64,000 bases of DNA, taken from contig NC_005085.1 in NCBI RefSeq assembly GCF_000007705.1, positions 310,001 to 374,000 on the forward strand. The letters run 5' to 3'. Under the pieces are notes generated by a model. That model had not been told where the DNA came from, did not search any database, and saw only the letters and a program-made list of their open reading frames with translations. A program made the position numbers and the translations under genes. Positions 1 to 8,744 of this stretch are shown piece after piece. Numbering within the stretch: position 1 is the first letter of the stretch; each line of letters begins with the position of its first letter. Origin of the DNA: Chromobacterium violaceum ATCC 12472 (GTDB lineage Bacteria > Pseudomonadota > Gammaproteobacteria > Burkholderiales > Chromobacteriaceae).

Positions 1-529
1 CGGTCAGGTGGGCCTTGACCGTGCGCTCGGTGATGTCCAGCTCGCGGGCGATCTCCTTGTTGGAGCGGCCCTGCTTGAGGATGGCGATCACCTCGGCCTC
101 GCGGCTGGACACCCGCTCGCGCCAGCCGGCCTGCTCGGACGGCGGCACCAGCGCGCCGAAGCGCTGGCACAGCCGCAGCAGCAGGCTGCGCCCCAACCAG
201 GTGCCGCCGGCGGCGACGCTGGCGGCGATCTGGCGCAGCTCGTCGGCGCCGGCGTAGGCGTGGGCGTAGCCGGCCGCGCCCAGCTGCAGCCAGTGCATGC
301 CTTCGGCGTCGTTGGGCGAGGAACTGAGCGCCACCACCCGGTAGCACTGGCACAGCGACGGCCAGTCCGCGTCGCGCTCTGCGGCGTCCAGGCTGGCTAG
401 GTCCAGCCACAGCGCGGCGTCCCGCTCTTGCGGCGGCTGCGGCAGGCGCGCGCAGCGGCGCGCCTCGCCCAGCGCGTCCTGCCAGTAGCCGGCCAGCACC
501 GAGCTGGCGGTGAACAGCAGGTGGGCCAT
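1..529 (-). CDS. LuxR-family response regulator (3' end outside window)
   Basis: About 176 residues are visible; the gene runs off the left edge before its stop codon. The N-terminal part looks like a receiver domain, with the typical late-receiver pattern around VVALSSSPND and GAAGYAHAY. The C-terminal part is a LuxR-type helix-turn-helix (SSREAEVIAILKQGRSNKEI then TERTVKAHLT). The ATG at 529 follows the stop codon of the upstream membrane-fusion gene with one base between, so it is probably translated in the same operon. It is likely a DNA-binding regulator of the adhesin/exporter locus. That role is inferred from position only; no partner histidine kinase is visible. Confidence 0.85.
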   Translation of the reverse strand, partial: MAHLLFTASSVLAGYWQDALGEARRCARLPQPPQERDAALWLDLASLDAAERDADWPSLCQCYRVVALSSSPNDAEGMHWLQLGAAGYAHAYAGADELRQIAASVAAGGTWLGRSLLLRLCQRFGALVPPSEQAGWRERVSSREAEVIAILKQGRSNKEIARELDITERTVKAHLT

Positions 530-530
530 G

Positions 531-1940
531 TCAGCGCTCCCGCAACGCTTCCGCCTTGGCGCGCAGCACCGGCTTCAGCAGATAGGACAGGATGCTCTTC
601 TTGCCGGTCATGATGTCCACCTGGGCCACCATGCCGGGGAAGATGGGCAGCTTTTCCTTGCCCAGCAGCGAACCCTGGGTCTTCACCTTGACGATGTAGA
701 AGGCGTTGCCTTTCTCGTCGGTGATGGTGTCGGCGCCGATCTCGGCCACGCTGCCCTCCATGCCGCCGTAGATGGTGAAGTCGTAGGCGGTGAAGCGCAC
801 CACGGCGCGCTGGCCGGGATGGAGGAAGGCGATGTCGCGCGGGGTGATCCGGGTTTCCAGCAGCAGCGAGTCGTCCATCGGCACGATCTCGATGATGTCC
901 TTGCCCGGCTGCACCACGCCGCCGATGGTATTGATGAACAGCCGCTTGATCTGGCCGCGCACCGGGGAGCGCACTTCGGACAGCTTGACCTTGTCGGCCA
1001 GCGCCACGCTGCCGGCGGACAGGCTGCTGGCCTTGGCCATGGTGTCGGACAGCTCGGCGCTGGCGGTGTTGCGCATCGCCAGCTCCACTTCCTGGATCTT
1101 GCGCTGCGCTTCGCCGATGGCGGCCTGGATCTTGGGCATCTGGGCGGCGGCCTGGTCGCGCTCGCCGCGGAAGCGGGCGACGTCGCGCTCCAGGCGCAGC
1201 AGGTCGACGTCGGACACCGCGCCGGACTCCTTCAGCGGCCGGGTGACGTTCAGCTCCTTCACCGTCAGGTCGTAGCTGGTGATCGCCTGGTCGCGGCGGG
1301 CGCGCACCTCGTTCAGCTCCTGGCTGCGCTGGGCCAGCTGCTGGCGGGCGATGCCGACGCTGGCGTTCAGCTCCATCTGCTTGGAGTTGTAGAGGTCCAT
1401 TTCCTGCTTGGCGATCTCCGGCGCCAGCTGCAGCACCTTGGGCGGCAGCTCGAACGGCGTGCCGTTGGCCAGCGCCTTCAAGCGCGCGGTCTTGGCCTGC
1501 AAGGCCAGGTACTGCGCCTGGTTTTCCTCCAGCGAGGAGACGAAGCGGGTGTTGTCCACCTTGAGCAGCAGCTGGCCCTTCTGCACCACCTGGCCTTCCT
1601 TGACCAGGATCTGCGACACCACGCCGCCGTCCAGGCTCTGCAGGTGCTGGTTCTGGCTGGAGGGGATCACCTTGCCTTCGCCGCGCGACACTTCGTCCAC
1701 CTTGGCGAAGGCCGCCCACAGAAAGGCGACGATGAACACGCCCAGCATGCTCCAGACGAAGATGCGCGGCCGGCCCGGGTTCTGCTGCAGGATCGCCCAG
1801 TCGGCGTCGGCGGCGAAGTCGTTGCGGTCGGCCAGGTCGCGGGCGGAGGCCCAGTCCATCAGCTTGTCCCAGTACGGGGCGGTGCGTTCCTGACCGCGCT
1901 CCACCCAGCCGTTGACGCGTTGTTTCCAATTAATTTCCAT
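531..1940 (-). CDS. lapC: HlyD/LapC-type membrane fusion protein of type I secretion system
   Basis: 469 residues. A short cytoplasmic N-terminus is followed by one membrane segment (about residues 59-78), a lipoyl-like hairpin, a long alpha-helical coiled coil and a C-terminal beta domain ending in SYLLKPVLRAKAEALRER, the layout of HlyD-family periplasmic adaptors. It would bridge the inner-membrane ABC exporter and the TolC-like outer-membrane channel and export the giant adhesin at 8745-21137. Its ATG lies one base beyond the stop of the ABC transporter gene, so the two are co-translated. The lapC symbol is by analogy to Pseudomonas fluorescens LapC. Confidence 0.93.
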   Translation of the reverse strand: MEINWKQRVNGWVERGQERTAPYWDKLMDWASARDLADRNDFAADADWAILQQNPGRPRIFVWSMLGVFIVAFLWAAFAKVDEVSRGEGKVIPSSQNQHLQSLDGGVVSQILVKEGQVVQKGQLLLKVDNTRFVSSLEENQAQYLALQAKTARLKALANGTPFELPPKVLQLAPEIAKQEMDLYNSKQMELNASVGIARQQLAQRSQELNEVRARRDQAITSYDLTVKELNVTRPLKESGAVSDVDLLRLERDVARFRGERDQAAAQMPKIQAAIGEAQRKIQEVELAMRNTASAELSDTMAKASSLSAGSVALADKVKLSEVRSPVRGQIKRLFINTIGGVVQPGKDIIEIVPMDDSLLLETRITPRDIAFLHPGQRAVVRFTAYDFTIYGGMEGSVAEIGADTITDEKGNAFYIVKVKTQGSLLGKEKLPIFPGMVAQVDIMTGKKSILSYLLKPVLRAKAEALRER

Positions 1941-1941
1941 C

Positions 1942-4110
1942 TCAGACGCCCGCCTTTCCGATCTTGCCCTGTTGCAGCGCCTCGATCACCTGTTGCTTGG
2001 GACCGTCGGCGACGATGGTGCCGTGGTCGACCACGATCAGCCGGTCCACCAGGTCCAGCAAGGTGTTGTGGTGGGTGACCAGCAGCATGGTCTTGCCGGA
2101 CGACGCCCGCGCCAGCGTCTGGCGGATCTGCGCCTCGCTGCTGTGGTCCATATTGCTGGTCGGCTCGTCCAAGAGCAGGATGGGCGGCGCGTTCAGCAGC
2201 GCGCGGGCGATGGTCACCGCCTTGCGCTGGCCGCCGGACAGCGACTCGCCGCGCTCGCTGATCAGCATGTCGAAGCCTTGCGGATGGCTGTTGACGAACT
2301 CGGTCAGCCCGGCCTGTTCGGCGGCGGCGGCGATGCTGGCGTCGAAGGCGTGCGGCGAGCCCATGGCGATGTTCTGCCGCATGGTGCCGTAGAACAGCAC
2401 CGGGTCCTGCGGCACGTAGCCGATCTGGCGGCGCAGCTCGGCCGGGTCGATCTGCTTGATGTCCATGCCGTCGATGCGGATCGCGCCCTCGGTCGGCTGG
2501 TACAGGCCCAGTATCATTTTCTGGATGGTGGTCTTGCCGGAGCCGACGCGGCCGATGATGGCGACGCGCTCGCCGGCGCGGATCTTGAACGACACCTCGC
2601 GCAGCGCCACCATCGGGTTGTTCGGGTAATTGAACGACACGTTGCGGAACTCGATCTCGCCCTTGAAGCTGGTGCGGTGGAAGAAGGCGGCGTCCTTCTC
2701 GCGCTCCACCGGCATCTTCATGAAGCCGTCCAGCGAGGCCAGCGAAGTCTTGGCGTTGTGGTACTGGGTCAGCAGGCTGACCACCTGGCTCAGCGGCGCC
2801 ATCGCCCGGCCGGACAGCATCACCGCGGCGATCACGCCGCCCATGGACACGCTGCCGGACATGATCTCGTACACGCCCAGCACCAGCATGGCGACCGACA
2901 GCAGCTGCTGGATGAAGCCGGCGAAGTTCATCGTCGACGCGGCCAGGATCTTCAGCCGCGAGCCGACCTGGGCCAGGAACAGCGTGGCCTGCTCCCACTT
3001 GCCCTGCAGCACGCCCTCGGCGGCCAGCACCTTGACGGTTTCCAGCCCGGACAGGCTTTCCACCAGGTAGGCGTTGCGCTGCGAGCTGGCGCGCAGCGTG
3101 GTCTCGGTCAGCGCCTGCATCCGCTCCTGCACCAGCAGCGCGAACACCAGCATGACGAAGATGGCGATCACCATCGGCACCGCCATCAACGGCGAAATCC
3201 ACAGGATGGCGACCAGGAAGATCAGCACGAAGGGCACGTCGATCAGCGCGGTGATCGACGCCGAGGCGATGAAGTCGCGCACGGTCTCGAAGGCGCGCAG
3301 GTTGGCGGCGAAGGCGCCGACCGATGCCGGCCGCGCCTCCATCCGGATGCCCAGCACCCGCTCCATGATCAGCGCCGACAGCGCGACGTCGATCCGCTTG
3401 CTGGCCAGATCTATCAGGTAGCCGCGGGTCAGCTTGAGCAGGAAGTCGAACACCAGTACCAGCGCGGCGCCTATCGCCAGCACCCACAGCGTTTCCAACG
3501 CCATGTTCGGCACCACGCGGTCGTACACCGCCATCGACACGATGGGCATCGCCAGCGCGAAGACGTTGATCAGGAAGGCGGCCATCAGCGCGTCGCGGTA
3601 CAGCGACTTGCTGCCGTAGACGGTGCGCCAGAACCAGTGGCGCGAGCGGATCTCGGCCAGCTCCGGCGCGCGCTTCTCGTACTGGAAGCGCGGCTTCACC
3701 AGGATGGCGATGCCTTCGAAGCTGTGCTCCAGCTCGTCCAGCGGAATCTCGACGACGGCATCGGGCAGCTCGGACATGCTGAGGAAGGCGACGCCGTCGC
3801 GGATCTCGCGCAGGATGCCGGCGGTGTTGTTTTCCAGCAGCAGCACGGCGGGCAGCAGCTGCTGGCGCAGGCTGGACAGCGGCTGCCGCACCACGCGGGT
3901 GGACAGGCCGATGCGGCGCGCCGAACGCGCGAACATCGACGGCGACAGCCGGTTGTCCACCAGCGGAATGCCGGCCACAAGCGATTCGCGGGTGGCGGTG
4001 ATGCCGTAGCCGCGCGCCAGCGAGAACAGGCAGTCGAGCAGGGGGTCGAGATGGGTCGCCTGCGCGCTCAGCGGCGGCGTGGTTTCAGGATTGGATATTT
4101 CGGAAGCCAT
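1942..4110 (-). CDS. lapB: Type I secretion ABC transporter with N-terminal C39-like domain (LapB type)
   Basis: 722 residues from the ATG at 4110, preceded by AAGGGAG at good spacing; an in-frame extension to 4272 has no ribosome site and is rejected. Order: a peptidase-C39-like domain (about 1-140) without the catalytic Cys motif, a six-helix exporter membrane domain, then a nucleotide-binding domain with Walker A GRVGSGKTT, signature LSGGQRKAV and Walker B ILLLDEPTSNMD. A dead C39-like domain is typical of RTX/adhesin exporters, where it binds substrate instead of cleaving a leader. It probably exports the adhesin at 8745-21137 with the adaptor at 531 and the TolC homologue at 4316. Confidence 0.95.
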   Translation of the reverse strand: MASEISNPETTPPLSAQATHLDPLLDCLFSLARGYGITATRESLVAGIPLVDNRLSPSMFARSARRIGLSTRVVRQPLSSLRQQLLPAVLLLENNTAGILREIRDGVAFLSMSELPDAVVEIPLDELEHSFEGIAILVKPRFQYEKRAPELAEIRSRHWFWRTVYGSKSLYRDALMAAFLINVFALAMPIVSMAVYDRVVPNMALETLWVLAIGAALVLVFDFLLKLTRGYLIDLASKRIDVALSALIMERVLGIRMEARPASVGAFAANLRAFETVRDFIASASITALIDVPFVLIFLVAILWISPLMAVPMVIAIFVMLVFALLVQERMQALTETTLRASSQRNAYLVESLSGLETVKVLAAEGVLQGKWEQATLFLAQVGSRLKILAASTMNFAGFIQQLLSVAMLVLGVYEIMSGSVSMGGVIAAVMLSGRAMAPLSQVVSLLTQYHNAKTSLASLDGFMKMPVEREKDAAFFHRTSFKGEIEFRNVSFNYPNNPMVALREVSFKIRAGERVAIIGRVGSGKTTIQKMILGLYQPTEGAIRIDGMDIKQIDPAELRRQIGYVPQDPVLFYGTMRQNIAMGSPHAFDASIAAAAEQAGLTEFVNSHPQGFDMLISERGESLSGGQRKAVTIARALLNAPPILLLDEPTSNMDHSSEAQIRQTLARASSGKTMLLVTHHNTLLDLVDRLIVVDHGTIVADGPKQQVIEALQQGKIGKAGV

Positions 4111-4270
4111 GCTTCCACTCCCTTGGATATTGTCGGCAATCGTGCCGGGTCTGACTGTATGCTGCGGGCCGGCGCGGCAAGGCGCGCGGCCGGGCAATGC
4201 TGTTAAGACGCGGGAGCGGGCTCGATGCGAACCCGCGCGCGTCCCGGCCTCGGCGGCCGCCTGAATGGCC

Positions 4271-4291
4271 AAAAGACCCGCCAGGCGGGTC
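4271..4291 (-). terminator. Rho-independent terminator after lapE-like gene
   Basis: On the minus strand GACCCGCC and GGCGGGTC form a tight GC-rich hairpin followed by TTTT, 25 bases past the stop codon of the TolC-like gene. The ABC transporter gene further downstream therefore probably has its own promoter in the 4111-4270 gap, or is reached by partial readthrough. Confidence 0.75.
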
Positions 4292-4315
4292 TCATGGGGT
4301 CACGGCGGCCGGGAT

Positions 4316-5803
4316 TCAGCGCTTGACGGCCTTGCTCGTCTTCTTCAGTGCCGCGGCGTCGGGCGCGTCGGCCATCGTGGTGGACACATAGGGATGGACC
4401 GGAATGCCGGCGGTGCTGAACGGCTGCGGCGGCGTGTAGGCGGTGCTGCAGGCGTCGCGCTGCGAGTCGTCGCCGTCGGATTCGAACTGCTGCTGTTCGA
4501 TCGGCTTCAGCTGCAGGCTGGGCAGCAGCAGGCCGGAGGCGGCCAGCACGCGGGCCTGGGCCAGCTTGTTGTCGTATTCGGCGTTGACCAGCGCGCGCTT
4601 GGAGTCGTACAGCTCGTTTTCGCTGTCCAGCACGTCCAGCAGCGAACGCTGGCCGATGTCGAACTGCTTCAGGTAGGCGTCGCGCGCTTTCTCGGTGGAC
4701 AACGCGTGCTGGCGCAGGTAGCCCATCTGTTCGCTGAGCTTGCGGGCGTCGTTGCTGGCGATGCGCACCGTCTGCTGCAGATCGCGGCAGGCCTTGTCGC
4801 GCAGGTCCAGCGCCGAGTTATAGCGCTCGGCGGACACGCCCAGGCGGGCCTTGTCGGCGCCGCCGCGGAACAGGTTGATGTTGAACACCAGCGCCACCGA
4901 CTGCTTGTCGTGGGTGCCGTAGACGCTGTTGAGGTTGTCGGTCTTCTCGGCGTGGGCGCGCAGGTCCAGCGTCGGCGAGAAGGCGCCGCGCTTGACCTTG
5001 AGGTCGCTCTGGGCGGCGCGCACGTTTTCCAGCGCGGCCAGGTAGGCGGGGCTGCTGCGCACGGCGGAGACCAGCAGGTCCTTGTCGCGCGGCAGCTTGT
5101 CCTGCAGCGCCGGCGCCGGCGCCAAGTCGGCCGGCGGCTCCTCGCCGATCAGGCGGGCGTAGCGGGCCGATACGTCGTGCAGATTGGAGGACTCGTTGAT
5201 CATATTGGTCTCGGACAGGGCGAGACGGCCGGCGGCCTGTTCCAGATCGACGCGGCGGCCGACGCCGGCTTTCACTTTTTGTTCAATCTGATCGTAGATG
5301 CCCTTATGAACGCCGTAGCTTTCCTTGGCGTAATCCAGCAACTGGCGGTAGCGCAGCACGTCCAGATAGGTGCGGGTGGCTTCCAGGCCCAGCTGTTCCG
5401 ACGCGTCGACGAATTCGTAGTATTTGCCGCGTTTGCCGAATTCCAGCTGCCTGACCGTGTTCATGGTCTGGAAGCCCTGGAACAGGTTCTGGCTCAGGTC
5501 GGCCGACCAGCCTTTGCGGTTGAAGTCGCTGGTGACCTGGGGGCCGTAGTTGACCAGCGGCTCCTTGTTGTTCTCGCGGGCGGAGGTGTAGGAGACGTCG
5601 ACGGTGGGCAGGTAGCCGGCGCGGCCGATGCCGGTCTCTTCGGCCGACGAGCGGAATTCATGGAAGCGGAAGCGGACTTCCGGGTTGCTGACGATGGTTT
5701 TTTCCACCACCGAACGTAGATCCGTTGCTTGCGACAGCGAGGCTGTCATGCTCATCAATGCGGCGAGAGTCAGGCGAACGCTGCATTTTTGTAAGCGTTT
5801 CAT
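4316..5803 (-). CDS. lapE: TolC-family outer membrane efflux protein (LapE type)
   Basis: 495 residues from the ATG at 5803, which has a GGAGA ribosome site; a longer in-frame extension to 5914 lies in A+T-rich promoter DNA. A signal peptide (LTLAALMSMTASLSQATDL) is followed by the duplicated TolC helical-barrel repeat (SAVRSSPAYLAALENVRAAQ and later RSLLDVLDSENELYDSKRAL, a hallmark of the family). It would be the outer-membrane channel of the type I system for the adhesin. The last ~60 residues (after LLLPSLQLKPIEQQ) are a low-complexity tail of unknown role. Confidence 0.93.
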   Translation of the reverse strand: MKRLQKCSVRLTLAALMSMTASLSQATDLRSVVEKTIVSNPEVRFRFHEFRSSAEETGIGRAGYLPTVDVSYTSARENNKEPLVNYGPQVTSDFNRKGWSADLSQNLFQGFQTMNTVRQLEFGKRGKYYEFVDASEQLGLEATRTYLDVLRYRQLLDYAKESYGVHKGIYDQIEQKVKAGVGRRVDLEQAAGRLALSETNMINESSNLHDVSARYARLIGEEPPADLAPAPALQDKLPRDKDLLVSAVRSSPAYLAALENVRAAQSDLKVKRGAFSPTLDLRAHAEKTDNLNSVYGTHDKQSVALVFNINLFRGGADKARLGVSAERYNSALDLRDKACRDLQQTVRIASNDARKLSEQMGYLRQHALSTEKARDAYLKQFDIGQRSLLDVLDSENELYDSKRALVNAEYDNKLAQARVLAASGLLLPSLQLKPIEQQQFESDGDDSQRDACSTAYTPPQPFSTAGIPVHPYVSTTMADAPDAAALKKTSKAVKR

Positions 5804-5954
5804 GGTTAATCGTCTCCGGATGCAAGGGGTTGATATTATTAAATATTTCAACAAATAGATTAAACAAGTTTGCTTTAAATGGCAAGTGAATATTCCGCGC
5901 CAAGCGAATATCATTCGTCAATCTGCTAAAGTGGCGATCATTGATCGGCATGGA
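5804..5954. promoter_or_regulatory. Divergent A+T-rich promoter region between lapE-like and lapG-like genes
   Basis: A 151-bp, markedly A+T-rich stretch between two divergent start codons, with runs such as TATTATTAAATATTTC near 5834-5850. Promoters for both directions must lie here, but no -35/-10 pair is convincing enough to name. Confidence 0.5.
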
Positions 5955-5960
5955 ATGACC

Positions 5961-6629
5961 ATGAAGCTTTCCTCGCTCGTTTTCAGGCGCCGCCTGCGGC
6001 GTTGCCTGATGCCCGCGGTGCTGTTGCTGGCGGGCCTGTGCGTCGCCGCGGCCAGCCTGCCGACCGAGCGTTCCGCCGCCCGCTACGGGCCGCGCGCGGT
6101 CGCGCTTTACCGCGAATGGAACCAGCTGCTGGGCAAGCTGCAGAGCGTCGACGAGCGGCAAAAGCTGGCCGAGGTTAACCAGTTTTTCAACCGGCGCATC
6201 CTGTACCGCGAGGACATAGACAACTGGGGCGTCCAGGATTACTGGGCGACGCCGCTGGAGATGTTCGGCAAGGGGGCGGGCGACTGCGAGGACTTCAGCA
6301 TAGGCAAGTACATATCGCTGCTGGTGCTGGGCGTTTCGCCGGACAAGCTGCGCATCACCTACGTCAAGGCGCGCATCGGCGGGCCGGACAGCGCGATCAG
6401 CCAGGCTCACATGGTGCTGGCCTATTATCCCACGCCCAGCGCCGAACCGCTGATTCTGGACAGCCTGGTGACGTCGATCGAGCCGGCTTCGCAGCGCGCC
6501 GACCTGCAGCCGGTGTTCAGCTTCAACGCCCAGGGCTTGTGGGTGGGCAACCGCAGCAGCAACGTGTCCAAGCTGACCCGCTGGCGGCAGGTGATGGACA
6601 AGATGAAAAACGAGGGTTTCACTTTTTGA
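5961..6629 (+). CDS. lapG: LapG-type periplasmic cysteine protease (BTLCP, transglutaminase-like)
   Basis: 222 residues from ATG 5961 (GGAA five bases upstream; ATG 5955 is an alternative). A membrane/signal segment (about 15-32) precedes the bacterial transglutaminase-like cysteine proteinase domain. The catalytic triad is visible: Cys109 in GDCEDF, His150 in AHMVLAYY and Asp167 in LILDSL. The family motif DNWGVQDYWATPLE is intact. In Pseudomonas, LapG clips the N-terminus of LapA and releases the adhesin from the surface; the substrate here is most likely the protein at 8745-21137. The LapD-like gene follows at once. Confidence 0.93.
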   Translation: MKLSSLVFRRRLRRCLMPAVLLLAGLCVAAASLPTERSAARYGPRAVALYREWNQLLGKLQSVDERQKLAEVNQFFNRRILYREDIDNWGVQDYWATPLEMFGKGAGDCEDFSIGKYISLLVLGVSPDKLRITYVKARIGGPDSAISQAHMVLAYYPTPSAEPLILDSLVTSIEPASQRADLQPVFSFNAQGLWVGNRSSNVSKLTRWRQVMDKMKNEGFTF

Positions 6630-6636
6630 TTCCGAG

Positions 6637-8550
6637 ATGGGCGACGCGATGAAAAACCTTTCCCTGATCCAGCGGCTGTGGCTGCTGCTGGTGCTGCTGG
6701 TGTTCCTGTCGTTGTCGGGCGCGCTGCTGGCCAATCTATACAACGCCCGCAGTTATTTGGAACAGCAGCTGACTGGCCAGAATGCCAATGCCGCCAATGC
6801 GTTGGCGCTGGCGATCACCCAGAGCCAGGCGGACAAGGCGATGGCCGAAACCCTGATCAACGCGACCTTCGACCAAGGGTATTTCCACCATATCCGCTGG
6901 CAGGGCGCGGACGGCAAGGTGAGGGTGGACCGCGTCAACGAAGCGGTTTTCCCGGCGGCGCCGGGCTGGTTCCGGGCGCTGCTGCCGCTGTCGCCGCAGC
7001 CGGGCAGCGCGCTGGTGACCGCCGGCTGGATGCAGGCCGGCGAGATACGCGTGGAGGCCGCGCTGGGCTATGCCTACGAATCGCTGTGGCGCGGCGCGCT
7101 GCAGACCATGCTGTGGCTTCTCGGGACCGGCTTGCTGGCCGGCCTGCTCGGCTCCATCGACATCTTCAAGCTGAGGCGCGACCTGCAGCGGGTGGTCAAT
7201 CAGGCGCGGGCGATCAGCGAACACCGCTTCCAGCGCATGACCGAGCCCAAGGTGCCGGAGCTGGCGAGGGTGGTCGGCGCGATGAACCAGATGGTGGAGA
7301 GGCTGCAGTCCTTCCTCGGCGAGCAGTCGGAAGAGGTGGAGCAGCTGCGGCGCGAGCGCCACACCGATCCGGTGACCGGCCTGCCCAACCGCGAGGCGCT
7401 GGAGCAGGCGGTGTCCAGCACGCTGGCAGAGGAGGATGACGTCCGCGGCTGCCTGCTGCTGCTGAGGCTGGCCGGGCTGGCGGAATTGAACCAGCGGCTG
7501 GGCGGCGAGCGCGCGGACGCGTTGCTGGTCCGCCTGGCCGCGGACCTGGAGGACCTGGCCGCGAGGCGCAAGGGCTGGATGGCGGCTCGCCTGCGCGGCG
7601 CGGATTTCGCCGTGTTCTGTCCTGAGCTGGACATGGACGGCGGCCGGCAACTGGCGGAGACGCTGTGCGAGCAGCTGGCGCTGTACCGGCAGATGGGCCT
7701 GAGCGACCGGGACGGCATCGGCCACATCGGCGTGTGCGGCATCGTCCAGGGCGACGGTTTGGCCAGCCTGCTGGCGCGCGCCAGCCAGGCGCTGGCCGAG
7801 GCGGAGGCCGCGGGCGACAACCAGTGGCGGGTCGACGACGGCGCTGGTCCGGACGTGGGCAGCGAATGGGATTGGCGCGAGCTGATCGAGGCCGCGTGCC
7901 GCGAGCATAGCCTGAGGCTGCGCTGGTTCCCGGTGCGGGACGCCGCGCGCGGCATCCTGTGGCAGGAGGGCATGCTGTACCGTCCGCCGATGGACGGCCT
8001 GCCGGCGATCAACGCGATGCGGCTGGTGTCGCACAGCCTGCGGCTGGGTCTGAGCCATCTGGCCGACCTGGAGGCGCTGCGGCTGGCGCTGGCCGACGCG
8101 CCGGGCGCGGCGCTGGCGGTGAACCTGTCGCCGGCCTCGCTGGCGGCCAGAGGCTTCCAGTGGCAGGTGACGGAGATGCTGGCCGGCAGCCGGGCGACGG
8201 TGTCCTTCGAATTCGACGAGGCTGGCCTGGACGAGCACTGGGCAGCCTTCCTGGCTTTCGGCGAGGCGGTGAAGGGCGCCGGCCACCGGCTGGCGGTGGA
8301 AATCCGCGGCCACCGGCTGGAGCTGGTGGCGCGGCTGAACCAGGCCGGCATCGACTACCTGGTGCTGGACGGCGCGCTGACGCGCGGCATCCACCGGGAC
8401 GAGGGTCGGAAGGTGCTGGTCAAGGGCGTGCAGCGCATGACCTCGCTGATGGGCGCCAGGCTGATCGCCAAGGGCGTGGCCAGCGAGGAGGATGCCCGGC
8501 TGCTGCTGGAGCTGCGCGTCGATGGACTGACCGGCCCCGCCATCGCCTGA
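6637..8550 (+). CDS. lapD: LapD-type inner-membrane c-di-GMP receptor (degenerate GGDEF-EAL)
   Basis: 637 residues; ATG 6649 is an alternative start. Order: membrane helix (about 8-32), periplasmic LapD/MoxY-like domain, second membrane helix (about 150-172), HAMP, degenerate GGDEF (active-site position reads LRGADF) and degenerate EAL (EGMLYR instead of EALLR; the DDFGTG loop is lost). Loss of both catalytic motifs fits a c-di-GMP sensor. In the known system, c-di-GMP-bound LapD sequesters LapG at the periplasmic side so that the adhesin stays attached. Only 7 bases separate it from lapG. Confidence 0.93.
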   Translation: MGDAMKNLSLIQRLWLLLVLLVFLSLSGALLANLYNARSYLEQQLTGQNANAANALALAITQSQADKAMAETLINATFDQGYFHHIRWQGADGKVRVDRVNEAVFPAAPGWFRALLPLSPQPGSALVTAGWMQAGEIRVEAALGYAYESLWRGALQTMLWLLGTGLLAGLLGSIDIFKLRRDLQRVVNQARAISEHRFQRMTEPKVPELARVVGAMNQMVERLQSFLGEQSEEVEQLRRERHTDPVTGLPNREALEQAVSSTLAEEDDVRGCLLLLRLAGLAELNQRLGGERADALLVRLAADLEDLAARRKGWMAARLRGADFAVFCPELDMDGGRQLAETLCEQLALYRQMGLSDRDGIGHIGVCGIVQGDGLASLLARASQALAEAEAAGDNQWRVDDGAGPDVGSEWDWRELIEAACREHSLRLRWFPVRDAARGILWQEGMLYRPPMDGLPAINAMRLVSHSLRLGLSHLADLEALRLALADAPGAALAVNLSPASLAARGFQWQVTEMLAGSRATVSFEFDEAGLDEHWAAFLAFGEAVKGAGHRLAVEIRGHRLELVARLNQAGIDYLVLDGALTRGIHRDEGRKVLVKGVQRMTSLMGARLIAKGVASEEDARLLLELRVDGLTGPAIA

Positions 8551-8697
8551 TGCCGCTTCGGCACGCCCGCCGGTTTCGGCCGGCTGGCGGCGCCGCCCCG
8601 CTTGCCGCCGACAGGCTGTTTTTCAGGCCACGATTCTTTCCGCGCGCCTCCCCGCTTTGCCCTGATCCCATCCGCCCTTGACGCCTGCCAGGCATGT

Positions 8698-8725
8698 AAA
8701 AGCCCCCCGCGCGGGCGGGGGGCTT
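8698..8725 (-). terminator. Terminator of giant adhesin gene
   Basis: Minus-strand hairpin AAGCCCCCCGC / GCGGGGGGCTT with a 4-base loop followed by TT, 19 bases past the adhesin stop. It sits between the convergent lapD-like and adhesin genes and may stop transcripts from both. Confidence 0.75.
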
Positions 8726-8744
8726 GCGAGCCTGGCCGCGCGCC

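Noticed and set aside
1912-4206. 764-codon plus-strand frame across the ABC transporter
   Set aside because: His/Gln/Arg-rich shadow of the transporter, whose Walker motifs are on the minus strand.
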